DNA from: Collinsella sp. AM18-10 | Lineage (GTDB): Bacteria > Actinomycetota > Coriobacteriia > Coriobacteriales > Coriobacteriaceae | DNA: 64,000 bases | NCBI RefSeq assembly: GCF_003471585.1 | Contig: NZ_QRJO01000002.1 | Coordinates: 156,232-220,231 of the forward strand | Direction: 5' to 3' | In this document: positions 1 through 7,597 of the stretch, piece by piece | Layout: each line of letters begins with the position of its first letter | Numbering within the stretch: the first letter of the stretch is position 1 | Translations under genes and position numbers: made by a program | The notes under the pieces: generated by a model | Told to the model about the DNA's origin: nothing | Databases searched by the model: none | The model's input: only the letters and a program-made list of their open reading frames with translations

Positions 1-637
1 AAAAGCCCTCGGAATCCTGCGTCCACTCGCCCGTGCGGTGGTGATACAACACGTTGCTGCTGTAATAAGTCTCGCGGCGGCCGTTATAGTTATTGACGCC
101 GCTCGAGCGCGTCAGACCCGAGCCGTTCGCGTAATACGCAGCAGACGTATAAGACGAGCCGAAGCCGGCGTTGTAATACGAAGCCTGAACGGCCTCAGCG
201 GCCTCGGCTTCGGCTGCGGCAGCCTCGAGCGCCTCGCGCTTGGCATCCTCAAGCGTGGAGCGAAGCTCGTCGAGCTCGGTCGACTTGGCGTCGACTTCCC
301 CCATCGTCAACAGGCTACCCGCACCGTCGATGCAACCCTGCAACACAGCGCGCTCGTCATCGGTAGCATAGTCGCCATACATATTCATAATGATCTGAGC
401 GCGCATCTCCAGGGAATCGCGCTTTGCCCCCATCGAGGCGTTCCACTCCTGCATAGAGCCATAACCGTCGCCGCGGTAGTCGACGGGCTGCACCAGCGTC
501 GCCTCGGACGGCGCAGATCCGACCGTATCGGATAGTGTTGCCGCATGGGCATCAGTTGCGCCGGCGCCCGCCAAAAGTGCCACGGTCAGAGCGGCGGAAA
601 GGGCGGCGGCTTTCGGTTTTCGTGAATCGATCCTCAT
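1..637 (-). CDS. Secreted protein of unknown function, 3' part outside the window
   Basis: About 212 codons are visible, reading leftward off the window edge. The start at 637 has a GGAGGT ribosome site 10 bases upstream. Residues 1-32 form a signal peptide: a basic start (MRIDSRK), a hydrophobic core and an AHA-A cleavage site. Then comes a helical part rich in Glu and Ala (about residues 90-145), probably coiled coil, followed by a Tyr/Ser/Asn/Gly-rich stretch with repeated YY pairs. I do not recognise a catalytic domain. The Ala/Glu helix resembles the stalks that precede cell-wall hydrolase domains, but the C-terminus that would show this lies outside. A surface or cell-wall role is only an inference. 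This frame was chosen over the plus-strand frame because it has a good RBS and signal peptide. Confidence 0.7.
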   Translation of the reverse strand, partial: MRIDSRKPKAAALSAALTVALLAGAGATDAHAATLSDTVGSAPSEATLVQPVDYRGDGYGSMQEWNASMGAKRDSLEMRAQIIMNMYGDYATDDERAVLQGCIDGAGSLLTMGEVDAKSTELDELRSTLEDAKREALEAAAAEAEAAEAVQASYYNAGFGSSYTSAAYYANGSGLTRSSGVNNYNGRRETYYSSNVLYHHRTGEWTQDSEGF

Positions 638-949
638 GTAGCTGGAAACCTCCGTAGTGCGTTTTTGCTGCGTGTGAGCTGCGTGTGATTCAATCGCGCT
701 GCATAGTACCCCGAGCAAATCGCGACCTGCGGTTTTACTCAAAAGGCGCACGTCAATTGCGTAAAACTCACATCCTCTCAACAGGAGTTTTCCACAACTC
801 GAATGCATAAAGCATGTCAAAAACCCTGTTTTTGCACCCTCTCTATGCAAAAAAGGCGCCTGTGCAACCATTGTTCGCACAGGCGCCTTGAGCAGGCATT
901 TTATGCAGTTATACCTATCGAGTCGCAAGGGGTCCTTGCACAAGTCGCC
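638..949. other. Intergenic region with no gene seen
   Basis: This 312-bp gap lies downstream of metY and upstream of the secreted protein gene. It holds the metY terminator (849-887). It also has a 7-bp inverted repeat GTTTTAC/GTAAAAC (732-738 and 761-767) that could be an operator for the secreted protein gene. I see no coding potential with an RBS. Confidence 0.5.
849..887 (-). terminator. Rho-independent terminator of metY
   Basis: An 11-bp perfect stem (GGCGCCTGTGC, 855-865 with 877-887) is followed on the minus strand by a run of six T (849-854). It sits 60 bases after the metY stop. Confidence 0.9.
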
Positions 950-2260
950 TTACTCGTCCAGCGCGGCGAAGGCCTGCTTCAGATCCCAAATGATGTCCTC
1001 GGCGTTCTCGGTACCGATGGAAAGACGGATCGTGGAGGGCGTGATGTTCTGCTCGGCGAGCTCCTCGGCAGAGAGCTGGGAGTGCGTGGTGGTAGCCGGG
1101 TGCACGACGAGCGACTTGACGTCGGCCACGTTGGCGAGCAGCGAGAACACCTGCAGATGATCGATGAACTTCCATGCAGCCTCCTGGCCACCCTTAATCT
1201 CAAAGGTAAAGATCGAGGCACCGCCACGGGGGAAGTACTTCTGATAGAGCTCGTGATCGGGGTGCTCAGGCAGGCTCGGGTGATTCACCTTGGCGACGTG
1301 GCTGTCACCAGCCAGGAACTCAACGACCTTCTTGGTGTTCTCGACATGGCGGTCAACGCGCAGCGACAGAGTCTCGGTGCCCTGGAGCAGAACCCAGGCG
1401 TTGAACGGGCTGATGCAGGCGCCCTCGTCACGCAGCAGGATAGCGCGGACATAGGTTGCGAAGGCGGCGGGACCGGCAGCCTCGGCAAACGAAACACCAT
1501 GGTAGGAGGGGTTGGGCTCAGCGATCTGGGCGTACTTGCCACTCGCCTTCCAATCGAAGTTACCGCCGTCGACGATCACACCGCCCAGCGAGGTACCGTG
1601 GCCGCCGATGAACTTGGTTGCGGAGTGGACGACGATGTTGGCGCCGTGCTCCAGCGGACGGAACAGATACGGGGTGCCGAAGGTGTTGTCGACGACAACC
1701 GGCAGACCGTGCTTCTTGGCAATCTCGGAGATGGCGTCGATGTTGGGGATGTCGGAGTTGGGGTTGCCGAGCGTCTCGAGATAGATGACCGTGGTGCTGT
1801 CCTTGATGGCACCCTCAACCTCTTCCAGGTTATGGGCATCGACAAACGTGGTCTCGACGCCAAACTGGGAGAGCGTATGCTCCAGCAGGTTGTAGGAGCC
1901 ACCGTAGATGGTCTTCTGAGCCACCACGTGGTCACCAGCCTGGGCAAGAGCCTGCAGGGTATAGGTGATGGCAGCAGCGCCGGAGGCGACGGCAAGACCT
2001 GCCACGCCGCCCTCGAGCGCGGCGATACGGTCCTCGAAGACGCCCTGGGTGGAGTTGGTCAGACGGCCGTAGATGTTACCGGCGTCGGCAAGACCAAAGC
2101 GGTCGGCGGCGTGCTGGGAGTTGCGGAACACATAGCTCGTGGTCTGGTAGATAGGCACGGCACGGGAGTCGGATGCGGGATCGGCACTCTCCTGGCCAAC
2201 GTGCAGCTGCAGGGTATCGAAACCAAAGGTGTGCTCGGGGTTGTTGATGAACTGGCTCAT
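950..2260 (-). CDS. metY: O-acetylhomoserine aminocarboxypropyltransferase / sulfhydrylase
   Basis: A PLP enzyme of the Cys/Met metabolism family, 436 aa. It makes homocysteine from O-acetylhomoserine and sulfide (direct sulfhydrylation), feeding methionine synthesis in the cytoplasm. The PLP lysine lies in HSATKFIGG (K216), with the ring-stacking Asp at D191 (VVDNTFGTP). The PNPSYHG stretch and the length of about 430 aa are typical of MetY rather than of cystathionine gamma-synthase (about 380 aa). The ATG has AAGGAGA just upstream, but this ribosome site can be masked by leader RNA pairing (see 2266-2346). A LysR gene is divergent at 2533. A terminator follows, so it is probably monocistronic after the leader peptide. 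Confidence 0.95.
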   Translation of the reverse strand: MSQFINNPEHTFGFDTLQLHVGQESADPASDSRAVPIYQTTSYVFRNSQHAADRFGLADAGNIYGRLTNSTQGVFEDRIAALEGGVAGLAVASGAAAITYTLQALAQAGDHVVAQKTIYGGSYNLLEHTLSQFGVETTFVDAHNLEEVEGAIKDSTTVIYLETLGNPNSDIPNIDAISEIAKKHGLPVVVDNTFGTPYLFRPLEHGANIVVHSATKFIGGHGTSLGGVIVDGGNFDWKASGKYAQIAEPNPSYHGVSFAEAAGPAAFATYVRAILLRDEGACISPFNAWVLLQGTETLSLRVDRHVENTKKVVEFLAGDSHVAKVNHPSLPEHPDHELYQKYFPRGGASIFTFEIKGGQEAAWKFIDHLQVFSLLANVADVKSLVVHPATTTHSQLSAEELAEQNITPSTIRLSIGTENAEDIIWDLKQAFAALDE

Positions 2261-2265
2261 GATGA

Positions 2266-2346
2266 TCTCCTTGATCGAACGAAAGTAAGTAAAAGGAGAG
2301 AAGTAAGTCGCTGTCTCCTGATCACGCCGACGGGCGCAAACAGGAG
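2266..2346 (-). promoter_or_regulatory. Candidate translational attenuator in the metY leader
   Basis: Four complementary segments lie on the minus-strand RNA: 1 CUCCUG (2341-2346, inside the leader ORF), 2 CAGGAGA (2314-2320), 3 UCUCCUU (2293-2299) and 4 AAGGAGA (2266-2272, the metY ribosome site). Possible pairs are 1:2 (with an inner CGCC/GGCG stem), 2:3 (AGGAGA/UCUCCU) and 3:4 (7 bp, masking the ribosome site). A ribosome paused at Cys codon 12 covers segment 1 and lets 2:3 form, exposing segment 4. A ribosome at the leader stop covers segment 2 and lets 3:4 form. This predicts higher metY translation when charged Cys-tRNA is scarce. Confidence 0.6.
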
Positions 2347-2375
2347 CCCGGCATTCGTCTTGGTAAGCAATTCAT
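2322..2375 (-). CDS. Cysteine-containing 17-aa leader peptide of metY
   Basis: A short frame too small for usual gene calling: MNCLPRRMPGSCLRPSA then TGA. It has a strong AAAGGAGG ribosome site just upstream of its ATG at 2375. It ends 61 bases before the metY start. Cys codons are at positions 3 and 12; codon 12 (TGT) lies directly at the edge of RNA segment 1 of the downstream pairing array, and the stop codon lies just before segment 2. It is therefore a plausible sensor peptide whose translation controls metY. Cysteine-coding leader ORFs upstream of sulfur genes are known in mycobacteria. The exact function here is inferred. Confidence 0.7.
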   Translation of the reverse strand: MNCLPRRMPGSCLRPSA

Positions 2376-2443
2376 ATGCGGGCCTCCTTTCGCGTCCCGA
2401 TTCCGTAGTCGGCTTAATAACCTACCGCCTTTGTGTGTTTTGA

Positions 2444-2472
2444 ATAGTACGGGCATTGTCTTCCTCGGTCAA
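2444..2472 (-). promoter_or_regulatory. metY promoter
   Basis: Minus-strand -35 TTGACC (2467-2472) and -10 TACTAT (2444-2449) are separated by 17 bases. Transcription would begin near 2437 and include the leader ORF. Confidence 0.65.
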
Positions 2473-2492
2473 TCACTTAAAAGCGCTAACTT

Positions 2493-2513
2493 GTTATCTG
2501 TTTTATAGATAAC
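2493..2513. promoter_or_regulatory. Probable LysR-type operator between metY and its regulator
   Basis: The inverted repeat GTTATCT-N7-AGATAAC fits the LysR pattern of a dyad with a T-N11-A core. Its centre (2503) is about 66 bases upstream of the predicted metY start, the classical position of a LysR recognition site. It is also 20 bases before the lysR start codon, so it could mediate autorepression. Confidence 0.6.
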
Positions 2514-2532
2514 TATCGAAAGGATGGTGTCG

Positions 2533-3435
2533 ATGACCCTTCAGCAGCTTCGTTTTCTGATCACCGTGGCAGAGTCCGGCTCAATCAACGCCGCAGCTCA
2601 ACGCCTCTATACTGCTCAGTCCAACATCTCAAACGCCGTCAAAAGCCTGGAACAGGAGCTCCATCTGGAGATCTTTACGCGCTCCAGCCGCGGCGTCACG
2701 CTCACCAACGACGGCACCGAGCTTTTGGGCTATGCGCGCCAGGTCGTAGAGCAGGCCGACATGCTCGAGGCACGCTACGAGGACGGCGGCACCCCGCAAG
2801 CCCGCCTCGCCATTTCCGCCCAGCACTACGCCTTTTCGGTCGAGGCCTTTGTCAACGTAGTCGAGCGCTGCCGCGACAGCAAGTTCGAGTTCATCATGCG
2901 CGAGACCACCACATCGCAGATCATCGACGACGTGCGCGCGTTTCGCAGCGACATCGGCATCCTCTATCTGGACGACTTTAATACCCGTGTCTTGCAGAAG
3001 GCCTTCGCCGATGCCCGCGCAAGCTTCCATCCCCTCTTCGACGCGACGGTCCACGTCTTCGTCAGCGAACGCCATCCGCTCGCACGCCGCCCTCAACTGT
3101 CCCTTGCCGACCTCACGCCCTATACGCGCTACAGCTTTGAGCAGGGAACCTCAAACTCCTTCTATTACGCCGAGGAACCCTTTAGCTATATCCCTTGCGA
3201 CCGCAACATACGAATCTCGGACCGCGGAACACTTACCAACTTACTTATCACGTCGAACGGTTACACCCTGTCGACCGGTGTCCTCTCCAATGAAATGCAA
3301 TGGGGCATGGCATCGATCCCGTTAGCAGACGCCCCAACGATGCACGTTGGCTACATCATGCACGACGAGCGCAAGCCCTCTCTCCTCTTGCAGCAATACC
3401 TCGACGAGCTCAACCGCATCATCCATGCCAGCTAA
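2533..3435 (+). CDS. LysR-family transcriptional regulator, likely of metY
   Basis: A 300-aa LTTR of usual length. The N-terminal winged helix-turn-helix spans residues 1-60 (LQQLRFLITVAESGS, then the recognition helix AQSNISNAVKSLE and LFTR-like IFTRSSRGV). The remainder is the periplasmic-binding-protein-like effector domain. The ATG at 2533 is preferred over the in-frame ATG at 2524 because AAAGGA then sits 8 bases upstream and the product begins at the conserved helix. It is divergent from metY and shares the dyad at 2493-2513, so activation of metY in response to a sulfur metabolite is the simplest reading. The effector cannot be read from the sequence. Confidence 0.9.
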   Translation: MTLQQLRFLITVAESGSINAAAQRLYTAQSNISNAVKSLEQELHLEIFTRSSRGVTLTNDGTELLGYARQVVEQADMLEARYEDGGTPQARLAISAQHYAFSVEAFVNVVERCRDSKFEFIMRETTTSQIIDDVRAFRSDIGILYLDDFNTRVLQKAFADARASFHPLFDATVHVFVSERHPLARRPQLSLADLTPYTRYSFEQGTSNSFYYAEEPFSYIPCDRNIRISDRGTLTNLLITSNGYTLSTGVLSNEMQWGMASIPLADAPTMHVGYIMHDERKPSLLLQQYLDELNRIIHAS

Positions 3436-3534
3436 CAGTCGGAAGACGGGGCAGAAATCGTAGATTGCTGGCCCCCGGCGGGCATGGCGCTACAATGGTC
3501 ACTCACATGAAATGCACTCAAAGAAAGGAAACCC

Positions 3535-4020
3535 GTGAAGGTCATCATCTATACCGACGGCTCGGCCCGATCAAATCCGGGACGCGGCGGCTACGGCGCC
3601 GTGCTCAAATACACCAACCCCGCCGGCAAGACCTTTACCTCCGAGCTTTCGCGCGGCTACGCCAAGACCACCAACAACCGCATGGAGCTCATGGCCGTTA
3701 TCGTGGCGCTCGAGGCACTCAACCGCCCCTGCGAGGTCGAAGTCCATTCCGATTCGCAGTACGTCGTCAACGCCTTCAACAGGCACTGGATTGACGGATG
3801 GAAAAAACGCGGCTGGAAGACCGCCAACAAGCAACCTGTCAAGAACCGCGATCTGTGGGAGCGCCTGCTCACCGCAAAGAGCAAGCACAAAGTGGAGTTC
3901 ATCTGGGTTAAGGGCCACGCCGGCCATGAGCTCAACGAGCGCTGCGACGAACTTGCCACCACGGCGGCCGACGGCAGCAACCTCGATATCGACACTGGCT
4001 TTAACGAGAGCGACCTGTAA
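3535..4020 (+). CDS. rnhA: Ribonuclease HI
   Basis: 161 aa. It cleaves the RNA strand of RNA-DNA hybrids (R-loops, Okazaki primers) with two metal ions. The DEDD set is intact: D8 (IYTDGS), E51 (NNRMELM), D73 (SDSQYV) and D138 (RCDELA), with the catalytic-loop His in KGHAGH. The basic handle region ([18 protein letters not shown]) of HI enzymes is present. The start is GTG at 3535 behind AAAGGAAA. It stands alone between lysR and the oxidoreductase. A TACAAT at 3491-3496 could be its -10, with no clear -35. Confidence 0.96.
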   Translation: MKVIIYTDGSARSNPGRGGYGAVLKYTNPAGKTFTSELSRGYAKTTNNRMELMAVIVALEALNRPCEVEVHSDSQYVVNAFNRHWIDGWKKRGWKTANKQPVKNRDLWERLLTAKSKHKVEFIWVKGHAGHELNERCDELATTAADGSNLDIDTGFNESDL

Positions 4021-4095
4021 CGGCGTTTTCGTACGCTATTTCCTGCCTCCTCGCGCTACACTCATCCTGTAAACCGAACGGCACGAGGGGGATAC

Positions 4096-5202
4096 ATGCT
4101 GCGCATAGCGACCATCGGCACATCCATGATTACCGACGACTTTATCCAAGTCGTCAACGCCAATGACCAAGCCGCGTTTGTGGGCACGCTTTCACGCGAT
4201 GCCGATCGCGGTGCTGCCTTTACCGCCGAGCGCGGTGGCGAGCGAAGCTTTACTTCACTCGATGAGCTTGCGGCAGCCGCCGACGTCGACGCCGTCTACA
4301 TCGGCAGCCCCAATGCGCTCCACTACGAGCAGGCGCTCGCCTGTATCGCCGGCGGCAAGCACGTTATCGTCGAAAAGCCTTTTTGTGCCACCGAGGCGCA
4401 AGCGCTCGAGGTCTTTCGCGCAGCCGAGGCGGCGGGCGTCGTAGCCCTCGAGGCCATGCGCCCGCTCCATGACCCTGCTTTCCACGCCGTCGAGGACGCC
4501 CTGGGCGAGATTGCGCCCATTCGTCGTGCATCGTTGCGCTTTGGCAAGTATTCTTCGCGCTACAACGAGGTTCTCGCGGGGCGCGCCACCAATATCTTCG
4601 ACTGCCACATGGCATCGGGTTCCCTCATGGACATCGGCGTCTACACCGTCGAGCCCATGGTCGAGATCTTCGGCATGCCCTCCGGTCTTACGAGCATGAC
4701 TACTCTGCTCGACCCCACCACGCGACAGCTCACGCACGGCCCCATCGACGGCTGCGGCTCCATTCTCGCCAGCTATGGCGGAGGCCGCATTTCCGTCGAG
4801 CTTGCGCATTCCAAGATCACCAACGATCTGCTGCCCTCGCAAATCGAAGGTGAGCGCGGCACCATCCAGATTGATCATCTGTCCACGCCCCGCAACGTAC
4901 GCATCGACTATCGCGGCGACGTCGTACGCGGCTCGGCGACCGAGGCACCGCGCGAACAGGGCGACAATGGCCGCGTGCTCGACCTGCCCAAATCGTGCAA
5001 CACTATGGAATACGAACTCGCAGACTTTATCACCGCTATCGGCGGCATCGATAACGTTAAGGAAGAGATTTGGGAGACCCCAGCGGGACGCCACGAGCTT
5101 GGCCACTACCGCGATGTCACGCTCGTGTCGCTGCGTATCATGGATGCCGTGCGTCAGCAGGCGGGTATCGCCTTCCCGGCCGACGCAGGCAAGCAGGCAT
5201 AG
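4096..5202 (+). CDS. Gfo/Idh/MocA-family NAD(P)-dependent oxidoreductase
   Basis: 368 aa. The N-terminal Rossmann fold begins at MLRIATIGTSMITDDF. The family signature GSPNALHYEQALACIAGGKHV followed by VEKPF (the catalytic Lys of EKP) is at about residues 76-100. The C-terminal half is the alpha/beta dimerisation and substrate domain. The substrate is unknown; family members act on sugars, inositols or trans-dihydrodiols. The RBS GAGGGGG precedes ATG 4096. The acylphosphatase starts 2 bases after its stop, so the two are probably cotranscribed, although a functional link is not evident. Confidence 0.88.
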   Translation: MLRIATIGTSMITDDFIQVVNANDQAAFVGTLSRDADRGAAFTAERGGERSFTSLDELAAAADVDAVYIGSPNALHYEQALACIAGGKHVIVEKPFCATEAQALEVFRAAEAAGVVALEAMRPLHDPAFHAVEDALGEIAPIRRASLRFGKYSSRYNEVLAGRATNIFDCHMASGSLMDIGVYTVEPMVEIFGMPSGLTSMTTLLDPTTRQLTHGPIDGCGSILASYGGGRISVELAHSKITNDLLPSQIEGERGTIQIDHLSTPRNVRIDYRGDVVRGSATEAPREQGDNGRVLDLPKSCNTMEYELADFITAIGGIDNVKEEIWETPAGRHELGHYRDVTLVSLRIMDAVRQQAGIAFPADAGKQA

Positions 5203-5204
5203 CG

Positions 5205-5615
5205 ATGGGCTTCTTCGATACGTTCTTCTCCAGCGTCACCGGAGGCAGTCGAGAGCCTCAAAAACCATCAAACATTGAGCTCGAGTTGCGCCGCAGGCTT
5301 ACCGTGCTCGCAAGCGACGAGGCCACTCAAGACACTCCCCTGCGCTATTTCCTGCGCTGGGCGGGGCAAGTCCAAGGCGTTGGTTTTCGCTTTACCAACA
5401 CCAACCTCGCGCAGGCACGCTCCCTCACCGGCTGGGTGCGTAATATGGAAGACGGCTCAGTCGAGATGGAGATACAGGGAGCTCCGGCAAACGTCCTATC
5501 TCATCTCGAGGCGCTTCATGCCTCCTACGAGCGCATAGGTACGCGTTTTCGCCTCGTAGACGCCCAGGCCCGAGCCCCACTTGCCAATGAAGACGGTTTC
5601 ACGCCTCGTTATTAG
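5205..5615 (+). CDS. acyP: Acylphosphatase with N-terminal extension
   Basis: 136 aa, hydrolysing acyl phosphates such as acetyl phosphate or 1,3-bisphosphoglycerate. The roughly 90-aa core starts near residue 46 and carries the phosphate-binding GQVQGVGFRF (catalytic Arg) and GWVRNMEDGSVE (catalytic Asn). The N-terminal extension of about 45 residues is not part of the usual domain (the family is typically 90-100 aa) and has no recognised motif. The start at 5205 lies 2 bases after the oxidoreductase stop. Alternative starts farther upstream would overlap that gene. Confidence 0.9.
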   Translation: MGFFDTFFSSVTGGSREPQKPSNIELELRRRLTVLASDEATQDTPLRYFLRWAGQVQGVGFRFTNTNLAQARSLTGWVRNMEDGSVEMEIQGAPANVLSHLEALHASYERIGTRFRLVDAQARAPLANEDGFTPRY

Positions 5616-5676
5616 TATTGTGTGCTAAATACGGTATCATTTACCTACGACCGTTGATAGAAAAGAGGCGAGGCGC

Positions 5677-6057
5677 ATGGCGGTGCAAAGAAGGAATACC
5701 AGGCAGCGAAAGTTGGTTCTTGACGCCGTGCGCCAAAGCTATAACCATCCCACCGCCGACGAAATCTACAACGTCGTGCGCGCGCAGGATGACAAAATCA
5801 GCCGCGGTACGGTCTACCGCAACCTCAATCTCTTGGCCGACGCCGGCGAGATTCTCTCCATCAAGACGCCGGGCGGAAGTCGCTTCGATCGCACGATCGA
5901 GCCGCATGCGCATATCATCTGCACCTCATGCAGCCGCGTCATCGACGTACCGCTCCCCTTCGATGCCCAGCTCGACGCCAAGGCGTCCGAGCAAATCGGC
6001 TGGCACGTCACGTCGCACTACACCATCTTCGAGGGTCTCTGCCCCGACTGCCGGTAG
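5677..6057 (+). CDS. Fur/PerR-family metalloregulator
   Basis: 126 aa, at the short end of the family. The winged helix spans residues 5-80 (HPTADEIYNVVR, then ISRGTVYRNLNLLADAGEI, which is the Fur recognition helix). The dimerisation half has the structural zinc cysteines CTSC (about 92-95) and CPDC at the very end, plus the metal-site HAHIIC. The sequence alone does not say whether it senses iron, zinc or peroxide; PerR-like length and spacing make peroxide sensing possible. It is monocistronic and convergent with the HAD gene. Confidence 0.92.
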   Translation: MAVQRRNTRQRKLVLDAVRQSYNHPTADEIYNVVRAQDDKISRGTVYRNLNLLADAGEILSIKTPGGSRFDRTIEPHAHIICTSCSRVIDVPLPFDAQLDAKASEQIGWHVTSHYTIFEGLCPDCR

Positions 6058-6064
6058 ATGTTCA

Positions 6065-6127
6065 GGACATGCCTTAAAATCCACCTTTCCGCGCTTTGCA
6101 GCAAAAAATAGATTTCTAGGCATGTCC
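6065..6127. repeat. Spaced 10-bp inverted repeat between convergent genes
   Basis: GGACATGCCT (6065-6074) and AGGCATGTCC (6118-6127) are exact complements separated by 43 bases. The location between the 3' ends of the Fur-family and HAD genes suits a bidirectional terminator, but the loop is large and there is no clear T run. It may instead be an end-repeat of a small element. Confidence 0.5.
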
Positions 6128-6134
6128 CAAATAT

Positions 6135-6932
6135 CTACTCAGCAAGCAGGCGATGCAATTCCTCTTCGACCGTGCGCACGTAACGGACGCGGTCGTTGAT
6201 GCCACGCATAGAGGGATTGCAGCTCTCCATTAGATAAGGATGGCCCACGACGTTGAGCATGTCGCGGTCGTTTTCGTTATCGCCAAACGCCATCATCTCA
6301 TCGGGCGAAATCCCCAGCGCACAACCATAATCGGCAAGCGCGGACCCCTTGCCCGAATCAAAGCCGATAAAGTCGGTCCATTCGGTTCCCGATGTCATCA
6401 CATCGACCCGGTCGCTAAAGCGACGCACAAAATACTCCAGCGCCGCCGGCTGCTCCACCTCGGGCGTCTGGAAGGCAATCTTAATGACGCCCTCGTCGAT
6501 GTCCTCTGGACGGTCGACCACCGCCACATCGCAGTGGACCTCATAACGCAGGTGGTCAACAAACGCGTCGTTGCCGCTCATGGTGTAGAGGTGCCCCTCA
6601 CACGAAAGGGTCACGTCGGCATGGGGGTACGCAACCACGGCATTCGCGATATCCATGGCCAGGCCACGCTCCATAGAACGCTTGACAACGGCACGCCCCT
6701 CGCTCATGACCAGGGCTCCGTTTTCGCATACATAGGCGAGTTCATCGGCCACCGGGGCAAACAGGTAGCGCAGGCTCGCATATTGACGGCCACTCGCCGG
6801 CATAAACACGATACCGCGACGATGCAGCTCATCGATAAGCTCAAAGGCCTCGGAACGCGGCTCGCGCTCCCCCGGGTGCAGCAACGTGCCGTCCAAATCG
6901 CATGCAATCAGCTTGATTCCCTCAAGACCCAT
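6135..6932 (-). CDS. Cof-type HAD phosphatase
   Basis: 265 aa, HAD superfamily subclass IIB (YidA/Cof type). Motif I DLDGTLL (nucleophile Asp) is at residues 12-18, the motif II Ser/Thr region at PASGRQY, the motif III Lys in DSGKGSAL, and motif IV GDNENDRDM near residue 215. The cap domain lies between motifs II and III. These enzymes dephosphorylate sugar phosphates, FMN or PLP; the substrate is not predictable here. The RBS GGGGGAA precedes ATG 6932. Confidence 0.93.
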   Translation of the reverse strand: MGLEGIKLIACDLDGTLLHPGEREPRSEAFELIDELHRRGIVFMPASGRQYASLRYLFAPVADELAYVCENGALVMSEGRAVVKRSMERGLAMDIANAVVAYPHADVTLSCEGHLYTMSGNDAFVDHLRYEVHCDVAVVDRPEDIDEGVIKIAFQTPEVEQPAALEYFVRRFSDRVDVMTSGTEWTDFIGFDSGKGSALADYGCALGISPDEMMAFGDNENDRDMLNVVGHPYLMESCNPSMRGINDRVRYVRTVEEELHRLLAE

Positions 6933-6960
6933 ATGCTTCCCCCAAAGCCTCCTATCAACA

Positions 6961-7003
6961 GCAAGACGGACCTTGATCGGTCACCCCTCAAAGCCCGTCT
7001 TGC
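6961..7003 (-). terminator. Two-tier hairpin after the UreE-like gene
   Basis: GCAAGACGG/CCGTCTTGC (6961-6969 with 6995-7003) encloses GACC/GGTC. It lies just after the UreE-like stop on the minus strand. There is no strong T run, so termination strength is uncertain. Confidence 0.5.
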
Positions 7004-7015
7004 GCATACGCGCGC

Positions 7016-7594
7016 TTAGTCGCGAGTCTTTTTAACGATGGTAAAGTCCGGAGCCATGCTCACGACAACATCGGCCGCGCTCGACGCAAAGCGTCGGCCC
7101 GCATCGAGCTCGCGCGAAACGATCGAGATCCGAGCTCCCTCGACGCCGCGAAGCATGCGGCCCAAAACAGGCTGCACCGGCGTATACATGCGCACGGTAT
7201 GCTCGTCCGAATCGCCTCGGAAAAGCGGCGCGTGCATATTGCCGATCTCCCAGCACGCATGCGCGAGCGCAATCGGGTCCATGCGGTCAACTTCGACCAA
7301 ATAAACCTCGGCACTGCGCAGGCGCACGACAACCGCCACGGGCACCATGCCCGAACGGTCGATGGCGAGCACGTCGCCGTCGGCAAGACGACTGCCGTCG
7401 GCAGCATCCAGCCGAACATCGATCGTGCGCCCCAGCTCCGTCACGCCCGCAAACGCGCATACATCAGCCCGGTCCCAATCGAACAGTAGCTCGTCAACTT
7501 CAAAGACGCCGCCCAACTTCCGGCGAAGCAGGAGTTCATAGGACGGATCGTTGAGATTTCCCAAGCATGTCGTCGAAACCAAGCGTTCAGGCAT
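7016..7594 (-). CDS. UreE-like nickel metallochaperone homolog
   Basis: 192 aa. The C-terminal part matches the UreE nickel-binding domain: HACWEIGNMHAPLF aligns with the YHLGNRHVPL block that carries the conserved metal His, followed by VLGRMLRGV resembling VLEDMLRQLG. The N-terminal beta-rich half fits the UreE peptide-binding domain. The HDH metal ligands of classical UreE appear replaced (PVQP), and there is no C-terminal His-rich tail. No urease gene is in the window, so the protein may deliver metal to another nickel enzyme or have diverged. It begins 3 bases after the SlyD-like gene stop, so the two form an operon. Confidence 0.7.
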   Translation of the reverse strand: MPERLVSTTCLGNLNDPSYELLLRRKLGGVFEVDELLFDWDRADVCAFAGVTELGRTIDVRLDAADGSRLADGDVLAIDRSGMVPVAVVVRLRSAEVYLVEVDRMDPIALAHACWEIGNMHAPLFRGDSDEHTVRMYTPVQPVLGRMLRGVEGARISIVSRELDAGRRFASSAADVVVSMAPDFTIVKKTRD

Positions 7595-7597
7595 ACT

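Noticed and set aside
788..796. Single DnaA-box-like TTTTCCACA
   Set aside because: One imperfect site without a cluster, dnaA or dnaN does not support an origin.
2261..2440. SAM riboswitch before metY
   Set aside because: No SAM-I/II consensus blocks are visible; the structure fits leader-peptide control better.
803..2443. Long plus-strand frame opposite metY
   Set aside because: Antisense shadow of metY; no domain and no ribosome site.
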